From positions 558,001 to 622,000 of the forward strand of contig NW_024881846.1 in assembly GCF_019059575.1 (NCBI RefSeq): DNA of 64,000 nucleotides. The letters are read 5' to 3'. Shown in pieces: positions 20,385 to 35,040 of the stretch. Positions within the stretch are counted from its first letter, which is position 1, and each line of letters begins with the position of its first letter. This DNA comes from Amphibalanus amphitrite (lineage: Eukaryota; Arthropoda; Thecostraca; Balanomorpha; Balanidae). The translations under genes were made by a program, and so were the position numbers. The notes under the pieces are model-generated. The model had not been told where the DNA came from. It made no database searches and saw only the letters and a program-made list of their open reading frames with translations.

Positions 20385-20746
20385 TTTGGCTCCCGATTTT
20401 GACGGTTTGGCGCCCCCTTTGTATGGAGCGCCCCCGGATTGCCAGGTCGCCCCTATTTCGACTTGCCGCCCCCCCTCCCGAAAATTCCTGGATCCGCCCC
20501 TGGTACTAGCATTGGCAGCCCCCACAAACACACGAAGTACCTACCTTTGAGTTGTGTTTTGATATAAAAGCAAAAGAATGCCCCAGATCAATGAAACAAA
20601 CAAAAAAAGGACACAGACAAAAAAAAATCACACAATAGTGGTTGCGCCAGAATTGAAACGAAATTTCAAAAGCGCGCCATAAATTGCGCTGCTTTGAGAC
20701 AAAACAGCTGCAACAAACGGACAACACCACCCGACCGCACTCTTGC

Positions 20747-21347
20747 AGCCACGTAGCGCAAATCAAAGACCACCATTAGACTCCCAGTGACCAGCTGCAT
20801 CGAATCAATACCCATTTTACGCAAAAATTTTAAATTTGAAATTTGACCTTATTTTACCTGACCTTGACTCTGACCTTCCTGAGTAATGCAACCTAAACAG
20901 TGGCCCTAAAGGTCGCCTAACTCACACATTTGCATTTGTCATGTATAAGCACTAAAGTAAAATGGACCATAAAACTTGTAACACACGACACTTTCATATC
21001 ATATTGTGACCCTCGATGACCTGACCTCTCTGACCTGACCTCTGTGAACTAACCTAGTACCGGGGTAGGTACTGGTGACCTAAAATAGCAAAATATGTGT
21101 TAGACTATCCATGCTCCATCGATGATTTTCAATAACATGCATTAGCATTTTACTCGATTTTACAACGCATTTCTTGGAATCCCTTTAGGTAAACGGTGAA
21201 AATGCGACCTTTGACCTGACCCGTGACGTCATCGGTTGGGCCGAGAGCAATGCAATTGGGTCACAAGGTTCGATAGCCCCAGTAGGGCTATCGGTATAGG
21301 GCTATCGGTAGGGCTCGATAGGGCTATCGAACGCCGTTTGAATTTTG
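20747..21347 (+). mobile_element. Truncated TTAA-type element, copy D
   Basis: Starts abruptly inside the body at a sequence matching copy A near 3190 and keeps the TGACCT-rich right half, with the shared block GATGATTTTCAATAACATGC near 21120. The terminus is lost in a local GGGCTATCGGTA slippage repeat (21280-21330). Both TTAA ends are missing. Confidence 0.6.
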
Positions 21348-21820
21348 TTTAACATTAATTTTACACTGTGTGGAACGGCCTATAGAAACGAGAACGACTT
21401 GGCGAGTCGGGCGACTTGCAGTCAGTTGGAGACCGTAAGAACGGTTTGTTGTTTGTTCAGGCCAGCCGACAGCAACTACTACTGGCGAAAGAGGATTTCT
21501 CGGACGGGCTACGCCGCGGCAGCTAGTGGTCGTCCAGGCCAATGCCCCCTTCCCCTCCCCCTGATCCTTTTTATCCCGTGGCTCTGAAATGATCGTAGTA
21601 TACTCAAATGGCCTAGCCCACAAAAAAAGAAAAACCACCATTGCCTGATGCAAGTTTGTATGCAACGATGCCCGGATGGTAAAAAGACACGCAGAAAAAG
21701 AAGAAAGAAATAGGAGAAAACCAGGAAAACGGCCAACTATGAACGAAGTACCATTCGTACTAAATTTATGATAGCAATAGGAAGGCAACTATGGTTGTAG
21801 AGCTAGCCAATAGGTAATAA

Positions 21821-22979
21821 TTAATAACACCCCGCTGGGCTATTCAGCCATACGCGCCCTGCAGGGGGGGGGGGGCAGATTCTGCCCCTCCCCCGTCTAA
21901 CTTCCGAACCGATGGTCGTAGAAAGACGGGAAAAACGGCAATCAAAAGCTCTCAATAAGGCGGATCTTAGGAGCCCAATTTTTTTGCTTAAGTAGGTCAG
22001 AGGTCAGGTCAAGGTCAGGTCAAGGGTACAAAATGCAAGTTTCTTCAGTATCGGCCTTGCACCGTAATTGCCGAAGAATGGACGGAGACTGATTGCCCAA
22101 AACGTGTTCTTAGGCTACCAAAACAATATTCTTTGCATAAAATATCATTCAAAGGTCAAGGTCAAGGTCAGGTCAGGTCAGCTCAGGTCACCAAAAACAA
22201 AATATAGAAAAGGGCATGTGCGACACATGTTTTATGGGTCATTTTACTCATAGAATTCAATAGGCACACTTAATAAGTGATATGGACCACCTCTGGATGA
22301 ATTTCAGGTCGAGGTCAGGTCAAGGTCAGGTCAAGTGAGGTCAAATTTTGAAGTTGGTTGTTAAGGCCTAAAAAGGTGTCTATCTGATGCAGTTTTTCAC
22401 GGCAAATCGAATGGTGCTATTTTTGTTCCCATACGAGGTCTAGAACTTCCAAAAAATTCATTTTTCAAAATTTTTGTGTGTCGTGACGTCATAAAATTTT
22501 GAATATCTCCCACATTTTTAAACGATTTTTCTAAAAATTGGCATGTAGGTGCACATAGACCACTTCTCTGACATATATTCCGGTTTTTTCGATACACTCA
22601 AAATTTTGGATGTAATGATTATTTTCCCAAAAAACGTCATTTTTTAAGAAAAAATGGGCCAAAATCCAACATTTTCAAAAACCGAGGTAGCCATTTGATA
22701 GGCAAAGTAAAATCACGTATACCTAACCTTTTTGTTGCGTCTTGATTCCTTTAAAAATGAAGATGTTAGCGGCGTTTGAAATTTTGCCGTTTTTGAGGCA
22801 AAAATGGCGAACATGACGTCACTAAAACGTCATTTTCTCAAAAATTTCCGACGGATTTCGCTCAAATTTTCAAGGAACGTGTCAAATTGATGTATGATAA
22901 GGTACTCAAAGTTTGACGTCGCTGGCGTAACGCCTTTAGAAGTTATTGGCGAAAAACGGGAGGGGGGGGGGCGGATTAA
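21821..22979 (-). mobile_element. TTAA-type element, copy E1 (degraded ends)
   Basis: Body nearly collinear with copy E2 at 55214-56396, including shared text such as CAGTATCGGCCTTGCACCGT (22048-22067) and dense AGGTCA repeats (22000-22025, 22150-22190, 22305-22345). TTAA occurs at 21821-21824 and 22976-22979, but the terminal words are mutated. No coding frame. Confidence 0.65.
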
Positions 22980-23183
22980 AAAAGAACAAATAAATATATT
23001 AAATGAAAATTGTTACACCTACTGACCCCGAACTAATGCTGCTGGTCTCGGAAGGCTGGTTGCTTAGAGGACGGCATTCTTTATGTTTGCTTGCAATCCT
23101 ACAGGAAGGTCTTTTCGCAATATAGGTACCTAATCGAGTCCAGTGCAGCCTCATCACTCATCATAGTTTTACGGTGACATCGG

Positions 23184-23338
23184 CAATAAGCGGCGGAACG
23201 GGGAGGGCACCGGGGCACCGTGCCCCCTTTGATTTTGGCATTTTAACATTAGCCCTATATGGGCGTTGCATGGAAAAAATGTGACCAAAAGTCGGCAGTG
23301 CCCCCCCCCCCTTAATTGAAGGTGTTCCGCCGCTACTG
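23184..23338 (-). mobile_element. Short MITE, copy 1
   Basis: About 155 bp with ends CAATAAGCGGCGGAAC and, from the right, CAGTAGCGGCGGAAC. An inverse copy lies at 44179-44331 and shares the internal text ATTTTGGCATTTTAACATTA. Two unlinked copies and inverted ends support a mobile element. No clear target duplication. Confidence 0.6.
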
Positions 23339-23795
23339 GGCAAGACCGCGGTTAGTAAACTTTGAAATTCACTTCAATAAACAGGAACGTTTACAATTTA
23401 GGTACCTACATACATCTATCTTGTAGTTATTCCTACCTACTCTATTAAAGTAACCATCCCACCTTGACATTAGTTTTGAGTTGAGATAGCCAAATTGGTG
23501 GCCATGGCCTGCAAATACCGGTTAGGGCACTCACAACATCGAAAAATGCTTTAATTCGGAGAAATGGAATTTCAAACTTGCAGTTTTCGGATTCTAAGGG
23601 GCTAATGCATTGGAATGCCCCCTTAGAATTTGTGACGTCAGCGGAGAGATCTAACGATTTTAAATCTTTGACTAAAACGTTTGGTAGCACGCGGTGGTAT
23701 ACGCTGCTTTCCGCGCAACAAATGCCGCACTTTGAAATAAATCGCTAGGAACAGCGGAGGCCGGAGATCCCAAAAAGTAAACAAAAATAAAAGTC

Positions 23796-23995
23796 GTAAG
23801 AAAATTAACCTCACTCTCATTCTATCTAAAAGTAAATTCCGGATTCGAAATAAAACAAACTTTTTGAGAAGCTTTCGGCATTGCGCCATAGAGAGCTGAT
23901 GATGGCGCAATGCCGAATGCTTCTCAAAAAGTTTGTTTTATTTCGAATCCGGAATTTACTTTTAGATAGAATGAGAGTGAGGTTAATTTTCTTAC
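23796..23995. repeat. Near-perfect palindrome, 94-bp arms, 12-nt loop
   Basis: The arm 23796-23889 is the inverse complement of 23902-23995 with a single mismatch (T at the AAGCTTTCGG position against A in the partner). The loop is 23890-23901. Any transcript would fold into a long double-stranded hairpin. It could be a hairpin-RNA gene, a very recent inverted duplication or an assembly join. It has no clear TIRs, target duplication or coding frame. Confidence 0.85.
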
Positions 23996-24209
23996 TAGGT
24001 ATTTGTTACAATGTCTCTCAAGTTAGCGTTGAAACATATTCAAAAATAAAAGTCTAATACCTACCTATCTTGAAAAACGGTGAATATTTTTCGATGAAAT
24101 TTGGTAGATATTCGTTTTTGCTCTTTCTGAACCGAGTGACATCACTTTCATGCCAATTCATTAACTTTTTTGAAGGTGGGAGGGTCCGATGTAAAAGTCG
24201 ATGAAAAGG

Positions 24210-24761
24210 ACGGAAAACAGGGGGGCGCAGCCGGAGCTGGAGCTGGAGCCGGAGCCGCCGGAGCCAGCATATTTTGACCGGAGCCGGAGCTGGAGCCGGA
24301 GCCATGCAACAATAGGTACAGCCCGGAGCCGGAGCCGGAGCCGGAGCCGTCAAAAAAGGGGGCGACTCCGGCTGCTTTTTTGAAGAGGAAAAATTTATTG
24401 ACCTAGTAGGTATGGTTTAACAGTACAAGGCAGTAAAACATGTGGTATTCAAAATATGAAAATACCCAAGGCCCTAAAAGCAAAAATAGCCATGTTATGC
24501 AAATACAGAGACAACGTGTACCAATCCCATCGTCTTTTTCGTCAACCCGTATTTAATTGCAATAGGGGATGTACTGAGCCAGCCGGAGCCGGAGCCGAAG
24601 CCGCCGGAGCCGGACCATTTTACTCGGATCCGGAGCCGGAGCCGGAGCCGCCATGACATTTCACCCGGATCCGGATCCGGAGCCGATTTTTTTTTATCCG
24701 GAGCCGGAGCCGGAGCCGGAACCGTCTGAAATTTCCACGGCTCCGCATCCCTGACGGAAAG
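24210..24761. mobile_element. Non-autonomous hAT-like element 3 with GGAGCC repeats
   Basis: The element is 24218-24753. Left end CAGGGGGGCGCAGCCGG, right end read inward CAGGGATGCGGAGCCGTGG. Flanks ACGGAAAA (24210-24217) and ACGGAAAG (24754-24761) match at 7 of 8, as expected of an hAT duplication. Subterminal arrays of GGAGCC/GGAGCT (24231-24350 and 24587-24722) fill most of the element. No transposase. Confidence 0.7.
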
Positions 24762-25234
24762 AAAGACCTTCAGCTTTCAAACAAATCGTCATTCCTTTAT
24801 AATATAGGCCTTGCCACCTTTGTAGGTTACTTACCTACCTATAGGTATCGAGCCGAGGTCTGTTATACCTACAGATTAGAGCTAGGTGCGTGTACATACC
24901 TACAGAGGTCAGAGAAGGTGACTATATAAGCATGGGTGTCGATTTGTATACATTTGGGGGTGCTGCAGCACCCCCAATGCTCAAATGAGCACCCCCAATG
25001 GTTTTCCGGGCACCCCCAATGGTTTTGTCCCTCAATAACTCCCACTAACTCTGCTTGAGGAAAATAATTGTTCTGCAGTCTTTCACTACAAAAAAAATAA
25101 AACAATTACGCAATTTACAAGGCATGAAATAAAGATGTAAAGAAAAGAAAAGTGAGTTTTAAGAAGAAGGGCGAAAAAAAGACGTTAAATTGCAAAGACA
25201 CTTATTTGGGTCCGTCGTACACGGGTGTCGGACT

Positions 25235-25518
25235 CTTAGAGCTGCTGGTGCGTACCCTTTACAAGCCGGCAGGGGGCTCCAGAGACCGGCGACGGGCCCT
25301 CAGAGGCCGGCAAAGGGCCATCAGAGGCCGGTGGTACCTTCAGAAACCCTGTGGGGTCGTCTTTAGAGACCGGAACGGACTCAGACGCCGATGGGGCCCT
25401 CAGAGTCGCCGGTGTGGGGCCTTCAAATGTCACCGGTGGCAGGGTGGCCGTCACATGCGCCCTAGTGGGGCCTTCAGAAGCTACGATGCTGGGCCCTCAG
25501 AGCAGCCGATATAGGGCC
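25235..25518. repeat. Minisatellite of hAT-like element 2, left part
   Basis: Degenerate units of about 25-35 bases around GGGCCCTCAGA plus GCCGGTG. It is interrupted at 25519 by the TTAA-type element and resumes at 26692. Confidence 0.7.
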
Positions 25519-26691
25519 TTAACCCGCGCCCCGTAGGGGGGGGGGCCGAAACGGCCCCTCCCTGTCCTTTTCGGTCGATATCTCCTAAACGGCTGGAGAT
25601 ATCGCCACCAAACTTTCAGGACCCCTCCGGGCATCAATTTTACACATTGTGACCAAAAATTTTTCCAGAGGCTATGATAGGTTGGCCACAAATGACGTCA
25701 GAGTGACGTCATGTTCTGTCATTTTCGACCGAAAAAAGACCTTCGCGAGAAGACCTGTCAGGACTACAGCTTTGAAGATACAGAAAAATGATCAAGACAT
25801 AAAAGGTGTAGAATTGACAGGGCTACAAAACTGCTATCTCGAATTTTTGAAATTTTTGAGTTTTGACCCCCAAAAATCAAAAAAGCATTTTTTTGGATAT
25901 ATTCGCCAAAAAATCCAAAAAGTTTTTTGAGTTTCGAAAAAACCGGAATATATGTGATAGTGCCTACCGTCTTCTATCTACATACCAAATTTCAGATCGA
26001 TACCTCGTTTTTTGGCCAAGTTATAGCGAAAAAACTGTTCAAAAATGATGACGTCAAATTTTCAAACTCAATTTTTGGCAATTCTAGAACTCGTAGAGCA
26101 AAACGAAGACCACCATTAGACTCCCCGTGACGAGCTGCATCGAATCGATACCCATTTTATGCAAAAATATCAACTTTGAAATTTGACCTAATTTGACCTG
26201 ACCTTGACCTGACCTTCACAAAAACGTGACCTAGGCTGGCCCCAAAGGCTGCCTAACCCACATAATCGCATTTGTCATGTAAAATGGACCATAAAACATG
26301 TATCACACGACACATTCATATTGTGACCCCCGGTGACCTGACCTCGCTGTGACCTGACCTGGTATCAGTGACCTCAGATAGCAAAGTATGTGTTTGACGA
26401 ACAATGTACCATCGATGGTTTTCAATAAATTACCAATTTACTCGCTTTCACAGCACATTTCTTGAATTGCCTGTGAACGGTGAAAATCTGACCTTTGACC
26501 TGACCTGTGACGTCATCGGTTTGACCTAGGTCAATGAAATTTGGTCACATGGTAGTTCCCGGGTGGGGCTATCGAACGCCGTTTGAATTTTGAAAATCGG
26601 CCGGTAACTTTCCGAGATCTTAGGGGGGGCCGAAACGCCCCCCCCCTACGGGTGGTAGGGTCCGCCGGTAGCCCTACGGGGCGCGGGTTAA
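25519..26691 (+). mobile_element. TTAA-type element, copy C, nested in hAT-like element 2
   Basis: TTAA at 25519-25522 and 26688-26691. Both ends read inward CCCGCGCCCCGTAGGG. The word GTAGGG is found once at the left and twice at the right. The inner palindrome is GGCCGAAACGGCC, where copy A has GGCCATTTTGGCC. The body from about 25820 on is collinear with copy A, including the TGACCT runs (26190-26220, 26335-26370, 26488-26530). Confidence 0.75.
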
Positions 26692-27440
26692 GAAGCACTA
26701 GTGTGGGGCCCTCAGATATGACAATGTGGGGCCCTCGGACTGGAGGCGCCGGTGTGGGGGCTTCGCAGTCGCCGGTGACGGCCCTCACAGGCGCCGTTGT
26801 GGGGGCTCTCAGAGACACTGGTTTAGGGCCATCACAGGCGCGCGTGGGGCCCTCAGAACTGCTGTTACGGAACGGACCCTTCATAGGCCGACAAAAAGAT
26901 ATCAAGAGGTCACCGGTGCCTTCAGGAGCCTTGAGGGGTTCTCAGAGACTGGCATGGTGCGCTCAGACGCCGCTGGGACCCTCCGAGTCACCTGTGTGAG
27001 CCGTCAGGGTCGCTGGTAACTGACAATGGCCCTCAGAACCGCCCATGTAGGGTTTTTAAAGGCATTGGTGTAGGGCCTCAGAGTTAGGGGTGTGGGGCCC
27101 TCAGGGACGCCGGTGTGGCGCTCAGGGGCGCCGGTGAGGGCCCTTACAGTCGCCGTTATATGGGCCCTCAGAGAAATGGGTGTGGGGCCATTATAGGCGG
27201 GTGTGCAGCTCCTAGAGCTGGCCCCCTATAGGCCGTTTAAGACCCCCAGAGGCCGGCAAGTGGCCCTCAGAGGCTGGCTTGGGGCCCTTATGGAGATCTT
27301 AATGTTGGTACTTGTGGGCCCATGAGGTGTTCTTACGAGCCCTGTGGGGCCCTTCTGAGTCTAAATATAGCCAACGTGGACCCTCAGCGGCCAATTGGCG
27401 CCGCAGGGCCCCTCAGGCCCGAATAACCCGATGGGCCCCT
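26692..27440. repeat. Minisatellite of hAT-like element 2, right part
   Basis: About 25 degenerate units with the core GTGGGGCCCTCAGA and CGCCGGTGT, continuing the array left of the nested element and ending in a G run at 27451-27463. Confidence 0.75.
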
Positions 27441-27606
27441 GAACCTGATGGGGGGGGGGGGGGAATCCCGTGATTATCAGTACCTTATGGGGATACCCAA
27501 CCATGCCTTGCACGGTTGTGCCCCATGGCAAAGCTGCAATCTTTCACCCGGTGCAGGGGTTGAGCACCCCCAACCATTTTGAAAAATCGACACCCCTGTA
27601 TATAAG

Positions 27607-29786
<2,180 letters not shown>

Positions 29787-30257
29787 AAGATGAGCGGGAT
29801 CCGTAACCTGTCGTTTAACTAGATACATCGGATTCATGACCTGCTACCAGCCAACTGATCGGGATCCTTGACCTGCCACTTACCACCGAGCGAGATCCAT
29901 GACCTCCAGCTAACAAGCTGATCGGTATCAATGACCTGCTGTTAACCAGCCGATCGGGATCCATGACCTGCTGTTAACCAGCTGATCGGGATCCATGACC
30001 TGCCACTTACCACCGAGTGGGATCCATGACCTGCCGCTAACCAGCTGATCGAGATCCGTGACCTGCCGCTAACCAGCTGTTTGGGATCCGTGACCTGCCG
30101 CTAACCAGCTGATCGGGATCCATAACCTGCCGCTAACCAGTTGATCGGGAAGTATCCATGACCTGCCGCTAAATAGCTGATCGAGATCCATGACCTGCCG
30201 CTAACCTGCTGCTTGGGATCCGTGGCCTGCCGCTAACCAGCTGATCGGGATCCATGG
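29787..30257. repeat. Minisatellite of about 32-bp units
   Basis: About 14 units of GATCGGGATCCATGACCTG followed by CCGCTAACCAGCT, the central ones nearly identical. TGACCT occurs in most units. No coding frame is kept. Confidence 0.9.
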
Positions 30258-30479
30258 CCGGATGCTCGCGTGTCTCGCCGTACGTCAGAGGGCGCCCGCC
30301 ATGGCGCCCGCGCCGCGGTCGGACTACTTGTCGGTGATTATTTAGTACCGGCGACTGTCAGTCCTGATTGGTGAAGTTTCCCCACACTTTGCTATCTAAT
30401 TTAGTTGTCAGGTGAGGTATTGTTCACGACTAATGGATCACGGAGGTAATTCGGCTCGCCGCTGGAGCTTCCTGGTCGA

Positions 30480-30573
30480 GTGGCGGCGGCGGCGGTGGGC
30501 TAAGGGCGGCAGCAGCGGCGGCGGCGGTGGCGGCGGCGGCGGCGGCGGCGGGCTGAGGGCGGTGGCGGCGGTA
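30480..30573. repeat. (GGC)n-rich tract
   Basis: Interrupted GGC triplets with a pure run near 30519-30550. Lies in a frame starting after an ATG at 30433, but there is no other sign of a gene. Confidence 0.8.
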
Positions 30574-33500
30574 GTTAGGTACGGCAGACACCACCCTGGC
30601 GAGGCAGAGTGACGCACCCATCACCGCTCGACAGTTCAGCGCAGCCCACTCGGGAAGGCTGGAGGTGTACTGGTTTTAATTGAGGATTGCAACATTGAAT
30701 GCGATGCATCCGAATGATCAGAACTAATGAATTGAGCCAATGCTGATAAACCTAGCTGTACCTACTTGCTTATAGGTGCTCGTGAACTGTGGAGTCGTGA
30801 ATTAACCTCACGTAAATTGAGACGAGTCAAATTGTTGTTCAATGACGTTCTTGTTACCTTGTCTCCTGTGGCGATAAAACACATTTTTAAATATAGTTTC
30901 ATCAACACTGAAGATTGAATTTACCTATTTGCTAATTGAGCACAACCCGCCAGTGGCCATTCGCAAATCATTTTAAAGTGTAATGATTCGATATAACCTA
31001 TCAGAAAAAGGATACCTAACAGTAAACACCTGCTCTGGCATGGACATGGTGGCGAAAATGCGCAATGCGCATAGACATAACAACGTAACTGAAGAACACA
31101 CTTTACTGTCAACCCCTAGAATAGGTACAAAGCTCAATAAAATTTCCACTTAAGTCAATTGGAATTCGAAACAATAGTCACCATCATAAACGTAATTGCT
31201 CCACCACCTTATTGGACCTTTTTGGAAGTTTGTGGTTGGTCCTCAACCGGATAGCTTGTGTCAATTACTTTCAGATTGGGTCTATCCGGTAGTCAAGAGG
31301 CCCGAGTATGGCACAAGCCTGACATAAGAGACACATTGACGAGGTTCAGCACTGGATTCAATTTCGTGTCGCCCGTCCACCATAAAAGAGAGACTTTATG
31401 GCGCGATTAGGTGGAAATTGATTTTGAGTCGCCGCGCCGCTGTCGGCCGAGTGGTGCTGGTCGTTCACGGTCCGGCGGCGGGCTTTTGTGGCGTCGTTCA
31501 CTAGTTTAGCGGGTCGTTTGGGACCAGTATCACCACCGCGCCGGCCTCAGAACAGCGCGACACATTTCTGTCCGCCATGCTGCTCGCATGAGGCAAAATG
31601 AGACAAAGTCAATGCAAACCATAGAGCCACGCCATCCGGCATAACAGACAGTAATAAAAGAACGCTGAGCCAGGGTATATGATGCTGTTTGGTGACGTAT
31701 GTATGCCAATGCCATGACTTGAGACTTGAGAGCAATTGCTTAGATACCTATCCGGATATAGAAATTAACAGAGAGTCGGGTAATACCCGCAATGATTGAA
31801 GAGGATTGATGTGGACAGTGGAGGGGTAATACGACAAGATCTAGCAAGCTGTATTAACATGATTAGAAAATATTCTTAATCATGATGCAGAAAGCCAAAA
31901 ATATTGTAACGACATAAAAGCAGCGAAATATCCGAGTAGGGTGACGCTCCGATCCGTCGATTCAGCCTCCTGTTTCGCCCAGACTCAGCCCATCACCTGA
32001 CCACGTCGTGGGTGGCGTCCCTCCCTCATCCCGCCTCCTCTGTCTACCCGGTGCTTACCCACCACTCTGCCCCACCTGAGAGCTCGCCCACTGCCCAGCG
32101 GCCAGCACACGGCGCCACAAAAACCTCAGCGAGCGCGGCTCGACAGCCATCTCAGCTGAACGAGTGCGGCTCAATTTCCCGAGTAAATGGCGTCTGTGTG
32201 ATTGGCGGCTGACCGAGCCGAGGGCCGTAAACGGACGACCGACGACCGAGGGCGGGGTGGAGACCGACGACCGAGAGCGGCAGTCGTGCCGACGGAAATG
32301 GCCGGCGGAGAGGGATGGAAATGGTGAGGACCGGCCGCTGCGGCGGGGTGGCTGGGGCATTGGGATAGATGGGAGAGACAGGGAGGTTAGACGAGGAGCG
32401 TTCTAGCTTTATGCAAGAGCTTGTTCTATCGGACTAGACACAGCCTTAACTGTCAGAGTACAGCTTCAGGCAAAATCAGGGGTTATTGTTTTGTAAAAGA
32501 GTTAAAAAATGATTAAGTTTATATTTCATTAGGTATCAAGCAGATGTATTTGAAAACCGTTATCTAAACGTAAACTCAACAGGCCCCGACCCACAAATCA
32601 CTGCGCCTTCCGTCGTTATGGACCGCTCTGTCAGCCGCCGTCGGCCACCGACGGAGTCACTAAGCGGCGTCATCTGTCCATCAGCCGCGGCGGCGCGGTC
32701 ACGGGCTGGTGGTAGCGCGACTTGCCGTCACCGCCGTCCTCCCCGTCCCCTCCACAGCAGCCATCTTATCGGCTGCCATCAGCCCGGTCTGTAAACAGCG
32801 CGCCAGCACCGCGCCAAACGACGCTTAGCAAGACAAACGATGCCACGCGCGTGCTCGTAGACCGAAAAAATCCAGATTAACGCTCGTATTTCTCGAGCGT
32901 CGCTGCCGACGGCTCTCCGTCGGCGGCGGCGTGGCCGACGGGCCCGGTGGCTCCGCCAGTGGCGGCGGCGGCGGCTCAGTTAATTGGTCCCAGCGGCGCA
33001 GCGCAAACACGGAACGGTGGGCCACTGAGTGGCGACATCGGCGACTCGTGTCGACGGTAGGCTCGACGACAAACATCGGGCTGTCACACACGCGCTGACA
33101 TGGCCAGCTCTGCGCGTGCCGGCAGCGGTCGGAGTGTCAGGCGCCGCGCCGGCCGGCCGTCAGTGGGTGCGGGAAAAACGCCGCCCCCGGGGAACCGGCG
33201 CCATCGGCGCTCCGTTATTGAAGTCACGGATGTTTTCCGTTTTGGCGCGCTGAAGGATCGCGTTAAATTAGAAAGGGGCTCCGTGAGCCGCGCCGGCGTG
33301 CGTGAGCGATCGGCACAGCTGAGCGCGTGGAGGGCGGAACCGCCTACAGAGCCCATTAGGGTGTTTTCACTACGGGCGATTCGGTGATACGGAAGGAAAC
33401 TTTTTAGTGGCAATTGGATAAGTACAGGAGAACATGTTCAATCGACTTTTGGCTCTTAATTATAAAGGATTCTTCCATTTGTTATTTACCTACTTATTAT

Positions 33501-35040
33501 GCTCAGGCCTCAAGCTAGCTTCACCAAACCTGTATTCCTCTCAAACTAACGTAGTAACGTACCGTTAACTTTTACTTACCTAACTTGTTTAGGCTGTTCC
33601 GGCTCCCAGATAAGACAGAAGGCCTAGTCAGCGTGATCCCAGCGCCGGTAATTAAATCACGTTTCCGATAGGGGCCCTCACACCGAGCCGTTGACCGGTC
33701 GTTCAGCGTTCTGTTGTTGGTGCAAACGAGGCCGGCGGCGGTTCGTGGCTGATATGACAATCGGCGGTCGCCGGCCAGCGCCAGCCTCGTGCTTTCCGGC
33801 GATGACACACACATTTGTCGTGACCCCGTGTTACCCGCTGGAAATTCAATCCAAATAAATTAGGATTCCTGGGAAATCGAGCGTTAGTGGTTAATTGGCG
33901 TAATTCTAATTACTTGGGCCAACAAACCGGAAAGGTCCATTACGACCCGGACTATTTAACTGGGTAAACTGCTGCCGGGACCGCTGTCGATTGTCCCGGC
34001 TGTCGGCTGTGGCGTTTGTCCGTTTTGCAAAAGGCCGTTATAATTAACCTTTTCAATGTAGGTTATGTTCTAATTGTTGATGACCAGAAGACGGCAATAC
34101 ATAGAGCGAACTTGTTCTTTTGGAGAAGAAAGGTCCTCTCTCAATGCTTGCCACAGACCGGACAGCTCTTCGCTCGCCTTTGTTCTCACATCTCTCCCCA
34201 GACAGGAAGCTGTGCATTGGTGACCACCTCTGCAGACCTGCGGTGCCGCGCGGTGGCCGCTCACGAGCCCGGCTAGGTGTCAGTTGTGGCCGACTAATGC
34301 GCCACGGCCAATCGGTGGGGACGCCACTGAGTTCTCGGCTAATAACACGGCACGGGGTTGGTCACGGCAGTCGTCACCACCGTCATCGTCATCGTCACCG
34401 CCCCGCTCATCCGCCGCCATCACCCTTTCCGGGGTCACCAAGGGGGTCTCCGAACACGCACAGTTTGCCCGCAGGCCGTAACATAATACCCTCACCAACC
34501 ATCACATAATGTCAGAGAGCGCCCCCAAAGTGTAAATTCCGGCCCATTGCCATCTGTGCCTGTCATATAATCACCTGGAGGATTCACTTACCATACTTAT
34601 TAAAAAGCATATTAACTTACGTGAAACTGCAATGCGGCCGGCAGTAAATCTAGCTGAATAGATGCTAATCACGTAGGTCGATGCCGCTACCCACGAATGT
34701 GTGATTTATTGGGGCACCGACTCGACGGCCATCTATCCAAGAATAAATGACACTTTATAGCGGCGGCTTGCGTGGCTTGTCGGATTTTATCGCGGCGGTA
34801 ATTTGATATCGGTATGACGGCAGCTCGGCGGACACGGGGTGAACCATGTCCGCGGCGGCGGGCCCCGCCCGGTGGCGCCCTCTCTGTAGAGGCACCCAGG
34901 TCCCACAGTCCCGCACCCGTCGGGGATGGACACCCGCGGCTTCACCCATGTATCGCATAGTACGGTACGGCGATTCCGCTGCGATTTTTATAGAGGAAAC
35001 TCGTTTTTTACTATTAATTTTCGAGAAAAAAAATTAACTT
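30574..35040. other. 4.4 kb of unique GC-rich DNA, no gene or repeat recognised
   Basis: Alternating CpG-rich stretches (31430-31560, 32150-32400, 32620-33320, 34250-34450) and A/T-rich stretches with TAATTA words. No exon with paired splice sites and a convincing frame was found. It looks like intronic or cis-regulatory DNA; that is inference. Confidence 0.35.

Larger units (their letters stand above)
17741..20510. mobile_element. Non-autonomous hAT-like element 1, with target duplication
   Basis: The element is 17749-20502, flanked by an 8-bp duplication GTACTAGC at 17741-17748 and 20503-20510. Its ends are CAGGCGCGGATCCAGG and, from the right, CAGGGGCGGATCCAGG, matching the CAGNGGCGGATCCAGG ends of many hAT elements. 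The 8-bp duplication is the hAT signature. The interior holds no transposase but a 1.3-kb GC-rich minisatellite, and a TTAA-type element inserted at 19182. Spaced GCGCCCC words also occur just inside the right end (20410-20450), like the minisatellite core. Confidence 0.85.
24923..27606. mobile_element. Non-autonomous hAT-like element 2, with target duplication
   Basis: The element is 24931-27598, flanked by a perfect 8-bp duplication TATATAAG (24923-24930 and 27599-27606). Ends are CATGGGTGTCGATTT and, from the right, CAGGGGTGTCGATTT. GCACCCCCAATGG words repeat just inside the left end (24964-25023). The body is a GC-rich minisatellite on both sides of a nested TTAA-type element (25519-26691). 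Confidence 0.85.

Noticed and set aside
21324-21788. 154-codon minus-strand frame
   Set aside because: No ATG-led exon with splice support, no domain, and it overlaps the end of a truncated TTAA element.
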